Of a stretch of 64,000 nt of DNA, positions 22,322 to 31,787 are shown one piece after another. Positions within the stretch are counted from its first letter, which is position 1. Each line of letters begins with the position of its first letter. Position numbers and translations under genes: made by a program. The notes under the pieces are model-generated. The model saw only the letters and a program-made list of their open reading frames with translations, did no database searches and had not been told where the DNA came from. This DNA comes from Spiroplasma endosymbiont of Poecilobothrus nobilitatus (GTDB lineage: Bacteria > Bacillota_I > Bacilli_A > Mycoplasmatales > Mycoplasmataceae), in assembly GCF_964030655.1 (NCBI RefSeq), contig NZ_OZ034915.1, positions 248,001 to 312,000 of the forward strand, given 5' to 3'.

Positions 22322-23188
22322 ATGGTTAAATATGCAATTATTGCAAATGATTATCAAGAATCAACACAGTTAGTTAATAAAATTAGCAAACTTTTACAAG
22401 AAAATCATTTAAAAGAAGATCTTAGTAACCCACAGTATGTTTTTATCATTGGCGGAGATGGAACTTTATTAAGAGCGGTTAATAAATTTCAAGATATCAT
22501 TGATAAAGTTTTTTTTATTGTAATTAAATCTGGTTCATTAGGATTTTATGCCAACTATGATGAAAATACTTATCCTAAAGCAATTAAAGCAATTATTAAT
22601 AATAAAGTTCATATTCGCCAAATGCCATTATTAGAAATTAAATATAATGGTAATCTTATTTGCTATGCACTAAATGAAGCAAAAGTTGTTGACCATGTTA
22701 AAACAATTTGTACTGACATTTATGTTAATAATGATTTATTGGAGCATTTCCGGGGAAGTGGCCTTGTTTTTGCAACTAAAACTGGTTCAACAGGTTATAT
22801 GCGAGCAATTAATGGTTCCATTATTGCGGCTAATATTTCAACTCTATGGCAATTAAAAGAAATTGCTCCGGTGGCAAATTCAACTTTTTCCACAATTAAC
22901 GCTTCAATTATTTTAGACCAAGATCAAATAATAAGGTTAAATGGTGAGTTGAAAGGAAAAAGTTTAGTCATTGATACTTATGAATCAGAAATTTTAAGTT
23001 CCGATGTAGAGTTAAAAATTAGTCAAAAAACATTAAACTTATGCTATGATAAAGAAAATGATTTGAGTCTAATTGCGAAGATGAAGTTATTATTTGCTCA
23101 TTGCAATGATAACAGAGGAGAGGCGCCCTGTGCGATGAACCGTCAAAAAAACAATTATTGTGAGATTGTTTTTTTATTTTTCTATTAA
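22322..23188 (+). CDS. nadK: NAD kinase
   Basis: 288 residues. The GGDGTLL motif near residue 44 (catalytic Asp) and TGSTGY near 153 are diagnostic. It phosphorylates NAD to NADP. The start is ATG 22322 (AAAAGG upstream); ATG 22298 lies only 8 bp after a TATAAT box (22284-22289) and would be outside or at the very start of the mRNA. The last 30 or so residues (after MKLLFAH) look unlike the family and read into a terminator hairpin, so the original stop may have been lost at the junction with the following unusual segment. Confidence 0.93.
   Translation: MVKYAIIANDYQESTQLVNKISKLLQENHLKEDLSNPQYVFIIGGDGTLLRAVNKFQDIIDKVFFIVIKSGSLGFYANYDENTYPKAIKAIINNKVHIRQMPLLEIKYNGNLICYALNEAKVVDHVKTICTDIYVNNDLLEHFRGSGLVFATKTGSTGYMRAINGSIIAANISTLWQLKEIAPVANSTFSTINASIILDQDQIIRLNGELKGKSLVIDTYESEILSSDVELKISQKTLNLCYDKENDLSLIAKMKLLFAHCNDNRGEAPCAMNRQKNNYCEIVFLFFY
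23145..23175 (+). terminator. Terminator inside the 3' end of the nadK frame
   Basis: AAAAAAACAAT (23145-23155) pairs with ATTGTTTTTTT (23165-23175), loop of 9, followed by T-rich DNA. It lies before the annotated nadK stop at 23186-23188, which hints that nadK formerly ended earlier. Confidence 0.75.
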
Positions 23189-23825
23189 AAAAATAAATTT
23201 ATTTGCATTATTCATCGGATAGTATCTTTAAATTTAGAACTTTTATCATAAAAACAGATGTTATTCTGTTTTCCCTACACAAAATAAATGATATTTTTAT
23301 AAATTTCCTTTCAATAAAGGTATTATCCGTTGAATAATACAACGCTTAAAACTTAATATTTTGATACTTAAAGATGGATAACTCATCTATGGCACGAAGC
23401 CTTAAAGAAAGTGTGAAAGCAAATGGATTTATTCCTATTTATTTCTTTAATTCTCGGCAAGATTAATCACTTGCGAAATGTCAGAACACGTGTTTTTTGG
23501 CTTGTTTTCATAAAAAGAGTGCTGTTAAACCGAAAAAAACAATATCGGACACTAAAAAAACAAGAGGGTTGGAGCTCCAAAAGGTTATTTTCTTTATATA
23601 AAGTTGTCTAGGGGTGGATGAAACGCAATTAATAACTGGGTAAACTTTTTTTGTTTATTTCCGTAGGGGGATAAACTCTGTTTAAATATCCTACCGCCTC
23701 CGCTCACTCCCAAAGTGAAGCGGGCGGCGAAGTAAATAAATAATAAAATACAAAATACATTATTTACTAAATATCAAAATATTAACCAATAAAAAAATAT
23801 TTTTTTACAAAAAGGAAAATATTTG
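23189..23825. other. Unexplained segment with atypical composition; possible viral intergenic or structured RNA region
   Basis: About 640 bp with higher GC and unusual words compared with its surroundings. One ORF at 23423-23611 could encode 62 residues (hydrophobic start, then Arg/Lys-rich) and uses TGG, AGG and CTC codons rare in this genome, so it may be viral or not coding at all. I looked for RNase P RNA, tmRNA and SRP RNA core motifs and found none. It ends in two GC-rich hairpins and is followed by phage-type genes. Confidence 0.45.
23663..23727. repeat. Tandem GC-rich hairpins
   Basis: The first hairpin pairs GTAGG (from 23663) with CCTAC (ending about 23694) plus inner ATAAAC/GTTTAAAT pairing. 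The second pairs CCGCC.CCGCT.ACT (from 23694) with AGTGAAGCGGGCGG (ending 23727). Such GC-dense stems are conspicuous in this AT-rich DNA and recall origins or packaging signals of single-stranded DNA phages; that role is inference. Confidence 0.6.
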
Positions 23826-23942
23826 ATGAAAAAATGAAATAAAAAAATTGAAAGTAAATTACAATAATTAATGATATGAGCTTATCCAGTTTCAGTAGAT
23901 GAAATAACTGATGAATATTGAGCATTAGGCAAAACTAATTAA
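23826..23942 (+). pseudogene. Small phage-type protein, interrupted
   Basis: 38 coding codons from ATG 23826, reading MKKWNKKIESKLQ, then an in-frame TAA at 23865, then LMIWAYPVSVDEITDEYWAL to the stop at 23940. TGA encodes Trp. It is tightly followed by the next gene (ribosome site GAAAGGA). The family is unknown. Confidence 0.45.
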
Positions 23943-23958
23943 TGAAAGGATTATTATA

Positions 23959-24228
23959 ATGACAGAATATAAAAGTTTGTATATTAATAAAACTTGAAAT
24001 GAAATAACAACTTCATTTGATTGAATTAATTGTAACCTTGTTAATTGTCGTATTTCTCATCATAAAAATCATTATGATTTGCAATGTTTAGAATTAGCAA
24101 AAATGTACTTAAATTTATTTAAAAATAAATGAGATGTAATTGCTTCTTATATGCAGCATTACAAAATTAACGATATTTTATATTTGGCTTCCGATGGATG
24201 AAAAATATTACAAATTGACAAAAAATAA
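23959..24228 (+). CDS. Phage-type protein of unknown function
   Basis: 89 residues, acidic/aromatic, with several TGA Trp codons; it contains two Cys (NCNLVNCRISHHKNH) and a His pair that might bind metal. It overlaps the next gene by 35 bp, a phage-like packing. No family was recognised. Confidence 0.55.
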
Positions 24229-25054
24229 ACCAAATAAATTAAAATATATTATTGCAATTGACCCTGCTGGAGGTGGGCAAACTGGTATTATTATTTATAA
24301 TGTTTTGCAACAGAAAATAATTAATAATATTACTTTTCATTCTAAAAACGAAGAAGAAGCAATAAATAATATCTATTTAATATTAAACAACTTTCAAAAG
24401 AAAACTTGTTCTTATTTAAATAAAGTTCTTGTAATAATTGAAGATTATCAACTTCATAAGGGATTAAAAATAACAAACCCACTATCTAAACCTAAATTTA
24501 TCAGTGGTTTAAAAGTTTTATGCAAATACCTATTTAATTTAAAATATGTTTTACAATCACCAGTTGCTAAGAAAAATTATAGCTATAAAGGAAATATTAA
24601 AATGACAGAGCATGAACACGATGCATGAAAACATTTACAATATTTTTTAACAAAAGGAGTTTATAAAAATGGTACAAACAAAAAGCAATTTATTGAAAAA
24701 ACAGTTAGCAGTAAAACAAAAAATAAAAGAGTTAATAAATTAGAATTAACTGTTAGATTAAACGAAAACCCGATTAAAACTAAGATTAAAGCGCTTGTTG
24801 CTGGTGGGGTTGAAGTTGATGCATGTTCTGCTAAATGTCAGTGAGAGGTATTAAATTATTCAACATTATCAATATATAATTCGCCAATTGCATCTGAGTT
24901 TTTGAAATTAAGAAAAGATGATGAAATAAAAATTAAAGGCTCGGTATTTAATCAACTAAATTTAAAAACTAAACGTTATTTTTTATCTTTTCGGGTAGAT
25001 AGCTTTGAAATTATAAAAAAAGCAATTAGAAAAAGAACAAATATCAAAAAATAA
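24194..25054 (+). CDS. RuvC-like nuclease, possible Holliday-junction resolvase, with C-terminal OB-like domain
   Basis: 286 residues, intact. The N-terminal half has an RNase H/RuvC pattern: IIAIDPAGGGQTGIIIY (first Asp, residue 21), VLVIIEDYQLHKG (Glu after a hydrophobic strand) and EHEHDAWKHLQYFL (His/Asp before a helix). The Lys-rich C-terminal half (about 170-286) is beta-rich, with KALVAGGVEVDACSAKCQWEVL and KGSVFNQLNL, and could be an OB fold. The likely role is resolving branched phage DNA before packaging. ATG 24194 lies inside the preceding frame. The domain calls come from motif spacing only. Confidence 0.6.
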
Positions 25055-25066
25055 GGAAGTGAAGAA

Positions 25067-25522
25067 ATGATAAAAAATGTAAAGTATGTTCTAATTGATG
25101 AAAACAATGAACCGATTAAAAATGAGAATGATAGTTTTAATATCAAAACTGCATAAGTTATTTTAGAGAATTCTGAAGAAATTACTGAATTTAATGCAAG
25201 TAATTTAGAAAATAGTAATCAGCAAATCAACGAATTACAAACAAAAAACACTAAATTAATTTCACAATTAGAACAACAAACCCTACAATTAAAACAAATT
25301 GAAATTAATAATTTTAATAATTCTTTAACTGATAATGAATAATTTAAAAACGTCTTATTAAAATCTTATGATATTAACTATGATATTGTAGTAATTAAAA
25401 CACACTTACAAAGTGTTTGTGATTAATTAATCAAAGTACAAATCGTTAATACCGGCGGCGCACAAAAAACAGAAAACAACGAAAATAATATTATCGATGA
25501 AGATAATGTATTTAATAAATAG
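25067..25522 (+). pseudogene. Phage-type coiled-coil protein, three in-frame TAA codons
   Basis: One continuous frame of 152 codons from ATG 25067 (GGAAGTGAAGAA ribosome site) to TAG 25520, broken by TAA at 25154, 25340 and 25424. The centre (about 45-90) is a Gln/Leu-rich coiled coil (QINELQTKNTKLISQLEQQ), as in scaffolding proteins. The tail is acidic. No indels are evident: it is damaged only by substitutions to TAA. Confidence 0.55.
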
Positions 25523-25539
25523 AAAGAAGGAATAAAACT

Positions 25540-25880
25540 ATGGCACAAAATCCACAAAGAATTTTTGATGATATTGTTAATCAAGCAACAAAAAATGATC
25601 GTGAATCATTTGATCAATGATATTTACAAACTTATCAACAAAAATTTAGTTGAGAGGCACTATTTGCTTGAAAAGAAGCCAATAAATTTGGCTTAACATA
25701 TAAAAGAAAGAAAAATATTAAATATAATGAAGGTTTAGGATCAAACGGAAAAGTATTTAATACCGATGATAATTTATTAAAATATTCAACAGTTGAATTT
25801 GAAGATGAAATTGTTGAATTAGATACAATTTTAACTTTTGCTCGTAAATTAGACCCCGTAGAAAGTGAATTTAATCCTAA
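25540..25880 (+). pseudogene. Phage-type structural protein, 5' part cut by IS-A
   Basis: From ATG 25540 (AAGAAGG upstream) 113 residues are readable, with many TGA Trp codons in QWYLQTYQQKFSWEALFAWKEANKFG. The order RuvC-like, coiled coil, then this gene would suit scaffold and capsid genes, but no motif proves it. The element A1 starts at 25881 and the rest is not found in the window. Confidence 0.5.
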
Positions 25881-27102
25881 TGGATATGCTACAATTATTA
25901 GGACCATAATTATATAGACTTCAAAATTAGATAAAATTATTAAGAAAGAAGGAATATAAAAATGGGAAATAAAACTTCATACTCTGAAGAATTTAAAAAA
26001 CAAATTGTCATGCTATATAAAAATGGTAAAAGTGTTATTAATCTAGGGCAAGAATATAATTTACCAAAACCAACTATTTATAGTTGAGTTAAAAATTATA
26101 ATAATTCTGGTTCATTTAAAGCAAAAGACAATCGCACACTAGAAGAAAATGAAATAATAACTTTACGAAAATAACTTAAAGACTTGAAAATGGAAAATGA
26201 CATTTTAAAGCAAGCCGCACTGATAATGGCCAAAAAATAACAATAATTAATAACAACAAAACAAAATATTCAGTAAGAAAAATATGTAAGATTTTGGGTT
26301 TATTAAAATCAACGTATTATTATCAAACTAATAAATGTATTAACAAGCAAGTTAATAATTATGAACAAGAAATTATCAGTGCCTTTAATAAAAGTCGCAA
26401 AATTTATGGGGCTCGCAAAATTAAAGTTATTTTAAATAGAAAATATATCATCTTATCGCGGCGAAAAATCAGATTCTTTATGATCAAAAATAATTTGGTT
26501 TCTAAATACACCAAATTAAAATATCATAATCATAAAACAACAGTCAATAATGATCAAATTAATAATATTTTAAATCGTCAATTTAACAACAAAAAACCTA
26601 ATGAAGTTATTGTTAGTGATTTAACATATGTTCAAGTTGGCGCTAAATGACATTATATTTGTTTATTAATTGACTTGTTTAATCGTGAAATAATTGGTTA
26701 TAGTGCTGGGTCGAATAAAACAGCCGAACTGGCCCAACAAGCTTTTCATAAAATAACACGACCATTAAATCAAATAACTCTATTTCATACTGATCGTGGT
26801 AATGAGTTTAAAAATAAAATCATTGATGAAATTTTAATAACTTTTAATATTAAAAGATCATTAAGCAATAAAGGTTGCCCTTATGATAATGCTGTGGCTG
26901 AAACAACTTACAAAACTTTTAAAACCGAATTTATTAAGGGTAAAAAATTTAAAAATTTAACACAATTAAAATACGAAATTTTTGATTTTGTGCATTGATA
27001 TAACAATATTCGAATTCATGGCAGTTTAAATTATTTATCTCCAGTTACTTTTAGAAAACAAATGTCTATATAAAAAGTGTCCTAAAAAGTATTGCCATTC
27101 CA
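25881..27102 (+). mobile_element. IS-A copy A1 (IS3 family, IS150-type)
   Basis: Terminal repeats TGGATATGCTAC... (left) and ...GTATTGCCATTCCA (right). OrfA (25962-26240, 92 residues, helix-turn-helix) is interrupted by TAA at 26172, where other copies have GAA. OrfB runs in the -1 frame to 27073 and is intact, with the DDE residues in [17 protein letters not shown] and [11 protein letters not shown] run of six A (26232-26237) at the end of orfA suits programmed -1 frameshifting into orfB. The insertion cuts a phage gene on the left and an older IS orfA on the right. Confidence 0.93.
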
Positions 27103-27477
27103 TATTTCCAAAATTTTACACATTCATTTGACATTATATTTGCGCCGTAAATCACAAATAATTCTAAATTTTTTCTTTTTCGATAAGACGACAAACTTTT
27201 TTATGTCTTCTGATAAGTTAATATATTCAATTAATTCTTCTCGCGACATTAAATTTATATCAACATTTTTTTCTCTTCTTGGTTTATGTTTATGTGTTGT
27301 AGCTTGTTTACCATTTCCTCATTTTAAACCATATTACCCATGTTTTTTAAATTCACTTCGCCATCGAATAATAGTAGTATAGTTAATATTAAATTTTTTG
27401 ATTGTTTTATTAATCCCATATTTATTTGAATATTTAATTGCTTTAATTTTTTCTTCTTTACTTCATTGTTTGGACAT
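27103..27477 (-). pseudogene. OrfA fragment of another IS3-like element
   Basis: From ATG 27477 the frame reads MSKQWSKEEKIKAIKYS...NINYTTIIRW (helix-turn-helix), with an in-frame TAA at about 27336, then a Leu/Lys-rich helix and KWMCKILEI up to the A1 end. It is a longer OrfA than those of IS-A and IS-B, so a distinct element. Its C-terminal and orfB parts are missing. Confidence 0.7.
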
Positions 27478-27719
27478 AAAAAATGAACATCTCCTTTAAA
27501 ATAATTTAACAAATAATAACTCATTTTGAGTTCTTTTTTTGTGTCTATTTTATTTTAGATGTTCATAATTAAGTGTTTTTATTGTAAAATATTTTTTTAA
27601 TTTTATAAAAATCCTTAGATAAATTAGGTTATAATTGTTGATTTAATAAATTTTTTATTTAAAAAGTTCATTACTATATTTTCATTAAATTAAACATTGT
27701 ACATTAAAGATTAAATATC

Positions 27720-27836
27720 CTACTTTAAAACTTTTGTTTCTTCTTTTTGTTTTTTTGCAGCTTCTTTACGAGCTAAGATTTTCGCCGCTTTTTGCTCTGC
27801 CATTAAACGGCGGCGTTTTTTCATTGACATTGCCAT
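27720..27836 (-). CDS. Small, highly basic 38-residue protein upstream of nothing but downstream of trxA
   Basis: The frame reads MAMSMKKRRRLMAEQKAAKI and a Lys/Ala-rich helix to the stop at 27720. It has 15 Lys/Arg in 38 residues and relatively GC-rich codons (CGC CGC CGT, GCG GCG), unlike a chance ORF here. GAAGGTG precedes ATG 27836. It lies 44 bp after trxA on the same strand, so probably one transcript. It may bind RNA or ribosomes; no family was recognised. Confidence 0.65.
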   Translation of the reverse strand: MAMSMKKRRRLMAEQKAAKILARKEAAKKQKEETKVLK

Positions 27837-27880
27837 TTTTTATTCACCTTCTCTTTTTTAAATTATTAGTAAAAACTTTG

Positions 27881-28192
27881 TTAACTTAATAAATCTTGTT
27901 CAATTTCGTTAGCAGTTACAAATCCTGTTTTACGTTTTAATTCATTTCCATTTTGAAAGGTAATTAATGTTGGTATTGATAAAATTCCATAATTCTGAGC
28001 AAGATCTTGTAAAACATCAACATTAACTTTAATAAAATTAACATCACTACGCTTTTTTGCTAATTCATTAATAATTGGAGCAATCATTTTACATGGCCCA
28101 CATCAATCAGCATAAAAATCAACTAAAGTTAACTTTGCATCACCAATTGTTTTTTCGAATTCATCAATATTTTTTATTTCATTTACAGCCAT
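27881..28192 (-). CDS. trxA: Thioredoxin
   Basis: 103 residues with the active site VDFYADWCGPCKMIAPI (Trp is TGA), the conserved Asp before it, and the cis-Pro loop ILSIPTLITFQNG. The length is that of a classic single-domain thioredoxin. GGAGAGAA precedes ATG 28192. It keeps cytosolic disulfides reduced. Confidence 0.97.
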
Positions 28193-28246
28193 TTTAATTC
28201 TCTCCTTTACTGAATTCTCTTGCTTTTTTATCATATCATAAAAGTA

Positions 28247-30005
28247 CTATTTTTTTAATAAAAACTGTTGCAAATATTTTGCTGGCCCATTTTCACGATT
28301 TGATAATGTTACTTCATTCGCCATTGTTTTTAACTCATCAATCGCATTGCTAACCGCAATCCCAACTCCAGCTTGGCGAATTAATTCAAGATCATTATAA
28401 GAATCACCAAATGAATAAGTTTGACTAATATCAATTCTAATGTGATGGGATAAAAATTGCAAGGCACTATCTTTTGGAATCTCATTGCAAGCAATTTCAA
28501 AAACACGGTTTGGATAGAGGCTACAATTATTAGGACCATAATTATATAGACTTCAAAATTAGATAAAATTATTAAGAAAGAAAGAATATAAAAATGGGAA
28601 ATAAAACTTCATACTCTGAATAATTTAAAAAACAAATTGTCATGCTATATAAAAATGGTCAAAAGTGTTATTAATCTAGGGTAAGAATATAATTTACCAA
28701 AACCAACTATTTATAGTTGAGTTAAAAATTATAATAATTCTGGTTCATTTAAAGCAAAAGACAATCGCACATTAGAAGAAAATGAAATAATAACTTTACG
28801 AAAAGAACTTAAAGACTTGAAAATGGAAAATGACATTTTAAAGCAAGCCGCACTGATAATGGCCAAAAAATAACAATAATTAATAACAACAAAACAAAAT
28901 ATTCAGTAAGAAAAATATGTAAGATTTTGGGTTTATCAAAATTAACGTATTATTATCAAACTAATAAATGTATTAACAAGCGAGTTAATAATTATGAACA
29001 AGAAATTATCAGTGCCTTTAATAAAAGTCGCAAAATTTATGGGGCTCGCAAAATTAAAGTTATTTTAAACAGAAAAGATATCATCTTATCGCGGCGAAAA
29101 ATCAGATTCTTTATGATCAAAAATAATTTGGTTTCTAAATACACCAAATTAAAATATCATAATCATAAAACAACAGTCAATAATGACCAAATTAATAATA
29201 TTTTAAATCGTCAATTTAACAACAAAAAACCTAATGAAGTTATTGTTAGTGATTTAACATATGTTAAAGTTGGCGCTAAATGACATTATATTTTTTTATT
29301 AATTGACTTGTTTAATCGTGAAATAATTGGTTATAGTGCTGGGCCGAATAAAACAGCCGAACTGGTCCAACAAGCTTTTCATAAAATAACACGACCATTA
29401 AATCAAATAACTCTATTTCATACTGATCGTGGTAATGAGTTTAAAAATAAAATCATTGATGAAATTTTAATAACTTTTAATATTAAAAGATCATTAAGCA
29501 ATAAAGGCTGCCCTTATGATAATGCTGTGGCTGAAACAACTTACAAAACTTTTAAAACTGAATTTATTAAGGGTAAAAAATTTAAAAATTTAACACAATT
29601 AAAATACGAACTTTTTGATTTTGTGCATTGATATAACAATATTCGAATTCATGGCAGTTTAAATTATTTATCTCCAGTTACTTTTAGAAAACAAATGTCT
29701 ATATAAAAAGTGTCCTAAAAAGTGTTGCCATTCCAATTATTATATTGAGTAATATCTAATTGCGGTAATAATTGTCGTAACTTTGTCATTAATTCATTAG
29801 CAGCCTTATCATCTAAGGACTGATGGGCAATAACACTAGCATGCGTAATATCTTCTGTAATATCAGTCGCCTTGGTAATAATTTTATATTTTGTTCGCAT
29901 TATTTTTGATCAATAATAAGAATTCTCACCATATTTGTAAACATAAGTACTATTATTACTAAAAAAATGAACTTTATATTTGCGATAAGTAAAATCAAAA
30001 TAAAA
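28247..30005 (-). pseudogene. HAD (Cof-type) hydrolase split by IS-A copy A2 and truncated at A3
   Basis: The C-terminal part (28247-28510) has the HAD motif IV (SFGDSYNDLELI) and the AVSNA...LSNRENGPAKYL tail. The middle part (29736-30005) ends QLDITQYN. Joining the two across A2 gives ITQYN-NRVFEI followed by the family's E...K..AL stretch, with the spacing of other Cof proteins. The N terminus with the catalytic DxDGT is missing beyond 30005, where A3 begins. An intact HAD paralogue lies at 3.1-4.0 kb. Confidence 0.85.
28511..29735 (+). mobile_element. IS-A copy A2
   Basis: Full-length, inserted in the HAD gene; the flanks GTT (28508-28510) and ATT (29736-29738) look like a 3-bp duplication with one change. 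OrfA is dead: TAA at 28621 (GAA elsewhere), TAA at 28682 (CAA elsewhere) and one extra base near 28660. OrfB is open to 29706 with one Cys-to-Phe change after KWHYI. The left end has two extra bases (TGGATAGAGGCTAC). Confidence 0.9.
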
Positions 30006-30029
30006 TGACAACAATTTTTAGGACACTTT

Positions 30030-30867
30030 TTATATAGACATTTGTTTTCTAAAAGTAACTGGAGATAAATAATTTAAACTGCCATGAATTCGAATATTGT
30101 TATATCAATGCACAAAATCAAAAAGTTCGTATTTTAATTGTGTTAAATTTTTAAATTTTTTACCCTTAATAAATTCAGTTTTAAAAGTTTTGTAAGTTGT
30201 TTCAGCCACAGCATTATCATAAGGGCATCCTTTATTGCTTAATGATCTTTTAATATTAAAAGTTATTAAAATTTCATCAATGATTTTATTTTTAAACTCA
30301 TTACCACGATCAGTATGAAATAGAGTTATTTGATTTAATGGTCGTGTTATTTTATGAAAAGCTTGTTGGAACAGTTCGGCTGTTTTATTCGGCCCAGCAC
30401 TATAACCAATTATTTCACGATTAAACAAGTCAATTAATAAACAAATATAATGTCATTTAGCGCCAACTTGAACATATGTTAAATCACTAACAATAACTTC
30501 ATTAGGTTTTTTGTTGTTAAATTGACGATTTAAAATATTATTAATTTGGTCATTATTGACTGTTGTTTTATGATTATGATATTTTAATTTGGTGTATTTA
30601 GAAACAAAATTATTTTTGATCATAAAGAATCTGATTTTTCGCCGCGATAAGATGATATCTTTTCTGTTTAAAATAACTTTAATTTTGCGAGCCCCATAAA
30701 TTTTGCGACTTTTATTAAAGGCACTGATAATTTCTTGTTCATAATTATTAACTTGCTTGTTAATACATTTATTAGTTTGATAATAATACGTTGATTTTGA
30801 TAAACCCAAAATCTTACATGTTTTTCTTACTGAATATTTTGTTTTGTTGTTATTAATTATTGTTATT
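30030..30867 (-). CDS. IS-A transposase OrfB (copy A3)
   Basis: Read in the -1 frame after the A6 run at the orfA end, about 278 residues. The integrase core carries DDE residues in VSDLTYV (Asp), [11 protein letters not shown] (Asp) and [14 protein letters not shown] (Glu), with Trp as TGA. There is no good start codon with a ribosome site near the N terminus, so synthesis as an OrfAB fusion by -1 frameshifting is likely, as in other IS3 members. Confidence 0.88.
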
Positions 30868-31141
30868 TTTTGGCAATTATCAGTGCGGCTTGCTTTAAAA
30901 TGTCATTTTCCATTTTCAAGTCTTTAAGTTCTTTTCGTAAAGTTATTATTTCATTTTCTTCTAGTGTGCGATTGTCTTTTGCTTTAAATGAACCAGAATT
31001 ATTATAATTTTTAACTCAACTATAAATAGTTGGTTTTGGTAAATTATATTCTTGCCCTAGATTAATAACACTTTTACCATTTTTATATAGCATGACAATT
31101 TGTTTTTTAAATTCTTCAGAGTATGAAGTTTTATTTCCCAT
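30863..31141 (-). CDS. IS-A OrfA (copy A3), helix-turn-helix protein
   Basis: 92 residues: [20 protein letters not shown], a helix-turn-helix ([20 protein letters not shown]) and a leucine-zipper-like C-terminal helix ([20 protein letters not shown]). It binds the terminal repeats. AGAAGGAATAT precedes ATG 31141. Intact here; in A1, A2, E and F it carries TAA changes. Confidence 0.9.
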
Positions 31142-31222
31142 TTTTATATTCCTTCTTTCTTAATAATTTTATCTAATTTTGAAGTCTATATAATTATGGT
31201 CCTAATAATTGTAGCCTATCCA

Positions 31223-31284
31223 ATGAATGATATTGATTTATAACAATCATTAACATCACATATTTTTTGTTGTTTAATTATCAT
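31223..31284 (-). pseudogene. Truncated 5' gene fragment at the A3 boundary
   Basis: A good ribosome site (AAAAGGAGG) and ATG 31284 open a frame MIIKQQKICDVNDCYKSISF that runs into the A3 end. The rest of the gene is lost. It could be the start of the split HAD gene, but no DxDGT motif appears within the visible 20 residues. 31285-31429 holds no gene; a weak hairpin near 31393-31413 may terminate the tRNA operon. Confidence 0.45.
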
Positions 31285-31429
31285 TACCTCCTTTTAGAGA
31301 TTTTTTTATTTCAAATAAAAAAACAATTCTTTAATAATAGTTGTTTTGTTATAATTGGTTTACACTATACATATTTATAATTTTATAAATAAAAAACACT
31401 CTGAAAGTGCTAATTTGTTTTTTTAATTA

Positions 31430-31514
31430 TGGTCCGGGTGAAGGGACTTGAACCCCCACGAGTTACCCCGCCAGATCCTAAGTCTGGTGCGTCTGCCAAT
31501 TCCGCCACACCCGG
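31430..31514 (-). tRNA. tRNA-Leu (anticodon TAG)
   Basis: 85 nt with a long variable arm; acceptor CCGGGTG pairs with CACCCGG, CCA encoded. Anticodon loop CTTAGGA between CCAGA and TCTGG. Last gene of a six-tRNA operon. Confidence 0.96.
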
Positions 31515-31531
31515 TTACTCCGTTTTAAAAA

Positions 31532-31607
<76 letters not shown>

Positions 31608-31615
31608 ACAGGCAA

Positions 31616-31691
31616 TGGTGCTGGCTAGAAGAATTGAACTCCCAAACTACTGATTACAAGTCAGTTGCTCTACCTATTGAGCTAAGCCAGC
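31616..31691 (-). tRNA. tRNA-Thr (anticodon TGT)
   Basis: 76 nt; acceptor GCTGGCT/AGCCAGC, anticodon loop CTTGTAA, CCA encoded. Confidence 0.97.
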
Positions 31692-31707
31692 TTATTAATA
31701 TAAAAAA

Positions 31708-31783
31708 TGGTCGGGTGTAACGGACTTGAACCGCTGACCACCTGCTTGTAAGGCAGGCGCTCTCCCAACTGAGCTAACACCCG
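31708..31783 (-). tRNA. tRNA-Val (anticodon TAC)
   Basis: 76 nt; acceptor CGGGTGT/ACACCCG, anticodon loop CTTACAA, CCA encoded. Confidence 0.97.
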
Positions 31784-31787
31784 AAAA

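Larger units (their letters stand above)
30006..31222 (-). mobile_element. IS-A copy A3, both frames open
   Basis: Inverted relative to A2, 270 bp away. It is the only copy in the window with both orfA and orfB free of stops and frameshifts. The right terminal repeat is degraded (TGACAACAATTTTTAGG instead of TGGAATGGCAACACTTTTTAGG), which may hinder excision. The left end is TGGATAGGCTACAATTATTAGG. No target duplication is seen. Confidence 0.9.

Noticed and set aside
23189-23640. RNase P RNA, tmRNA or SRP RNA
   Set aside because: None of the conserved core words (GAGGAAAGTC and ACAGAA for RNase P, the tmRNA tRNA-like ends, GGAAGCAGC for SRP) is present.
27092-27382. 96-codon plus-strand ORF
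   Set aside because: It runs antisense to an IS orfA fragment and across an IS boundary, without a ribosome site.
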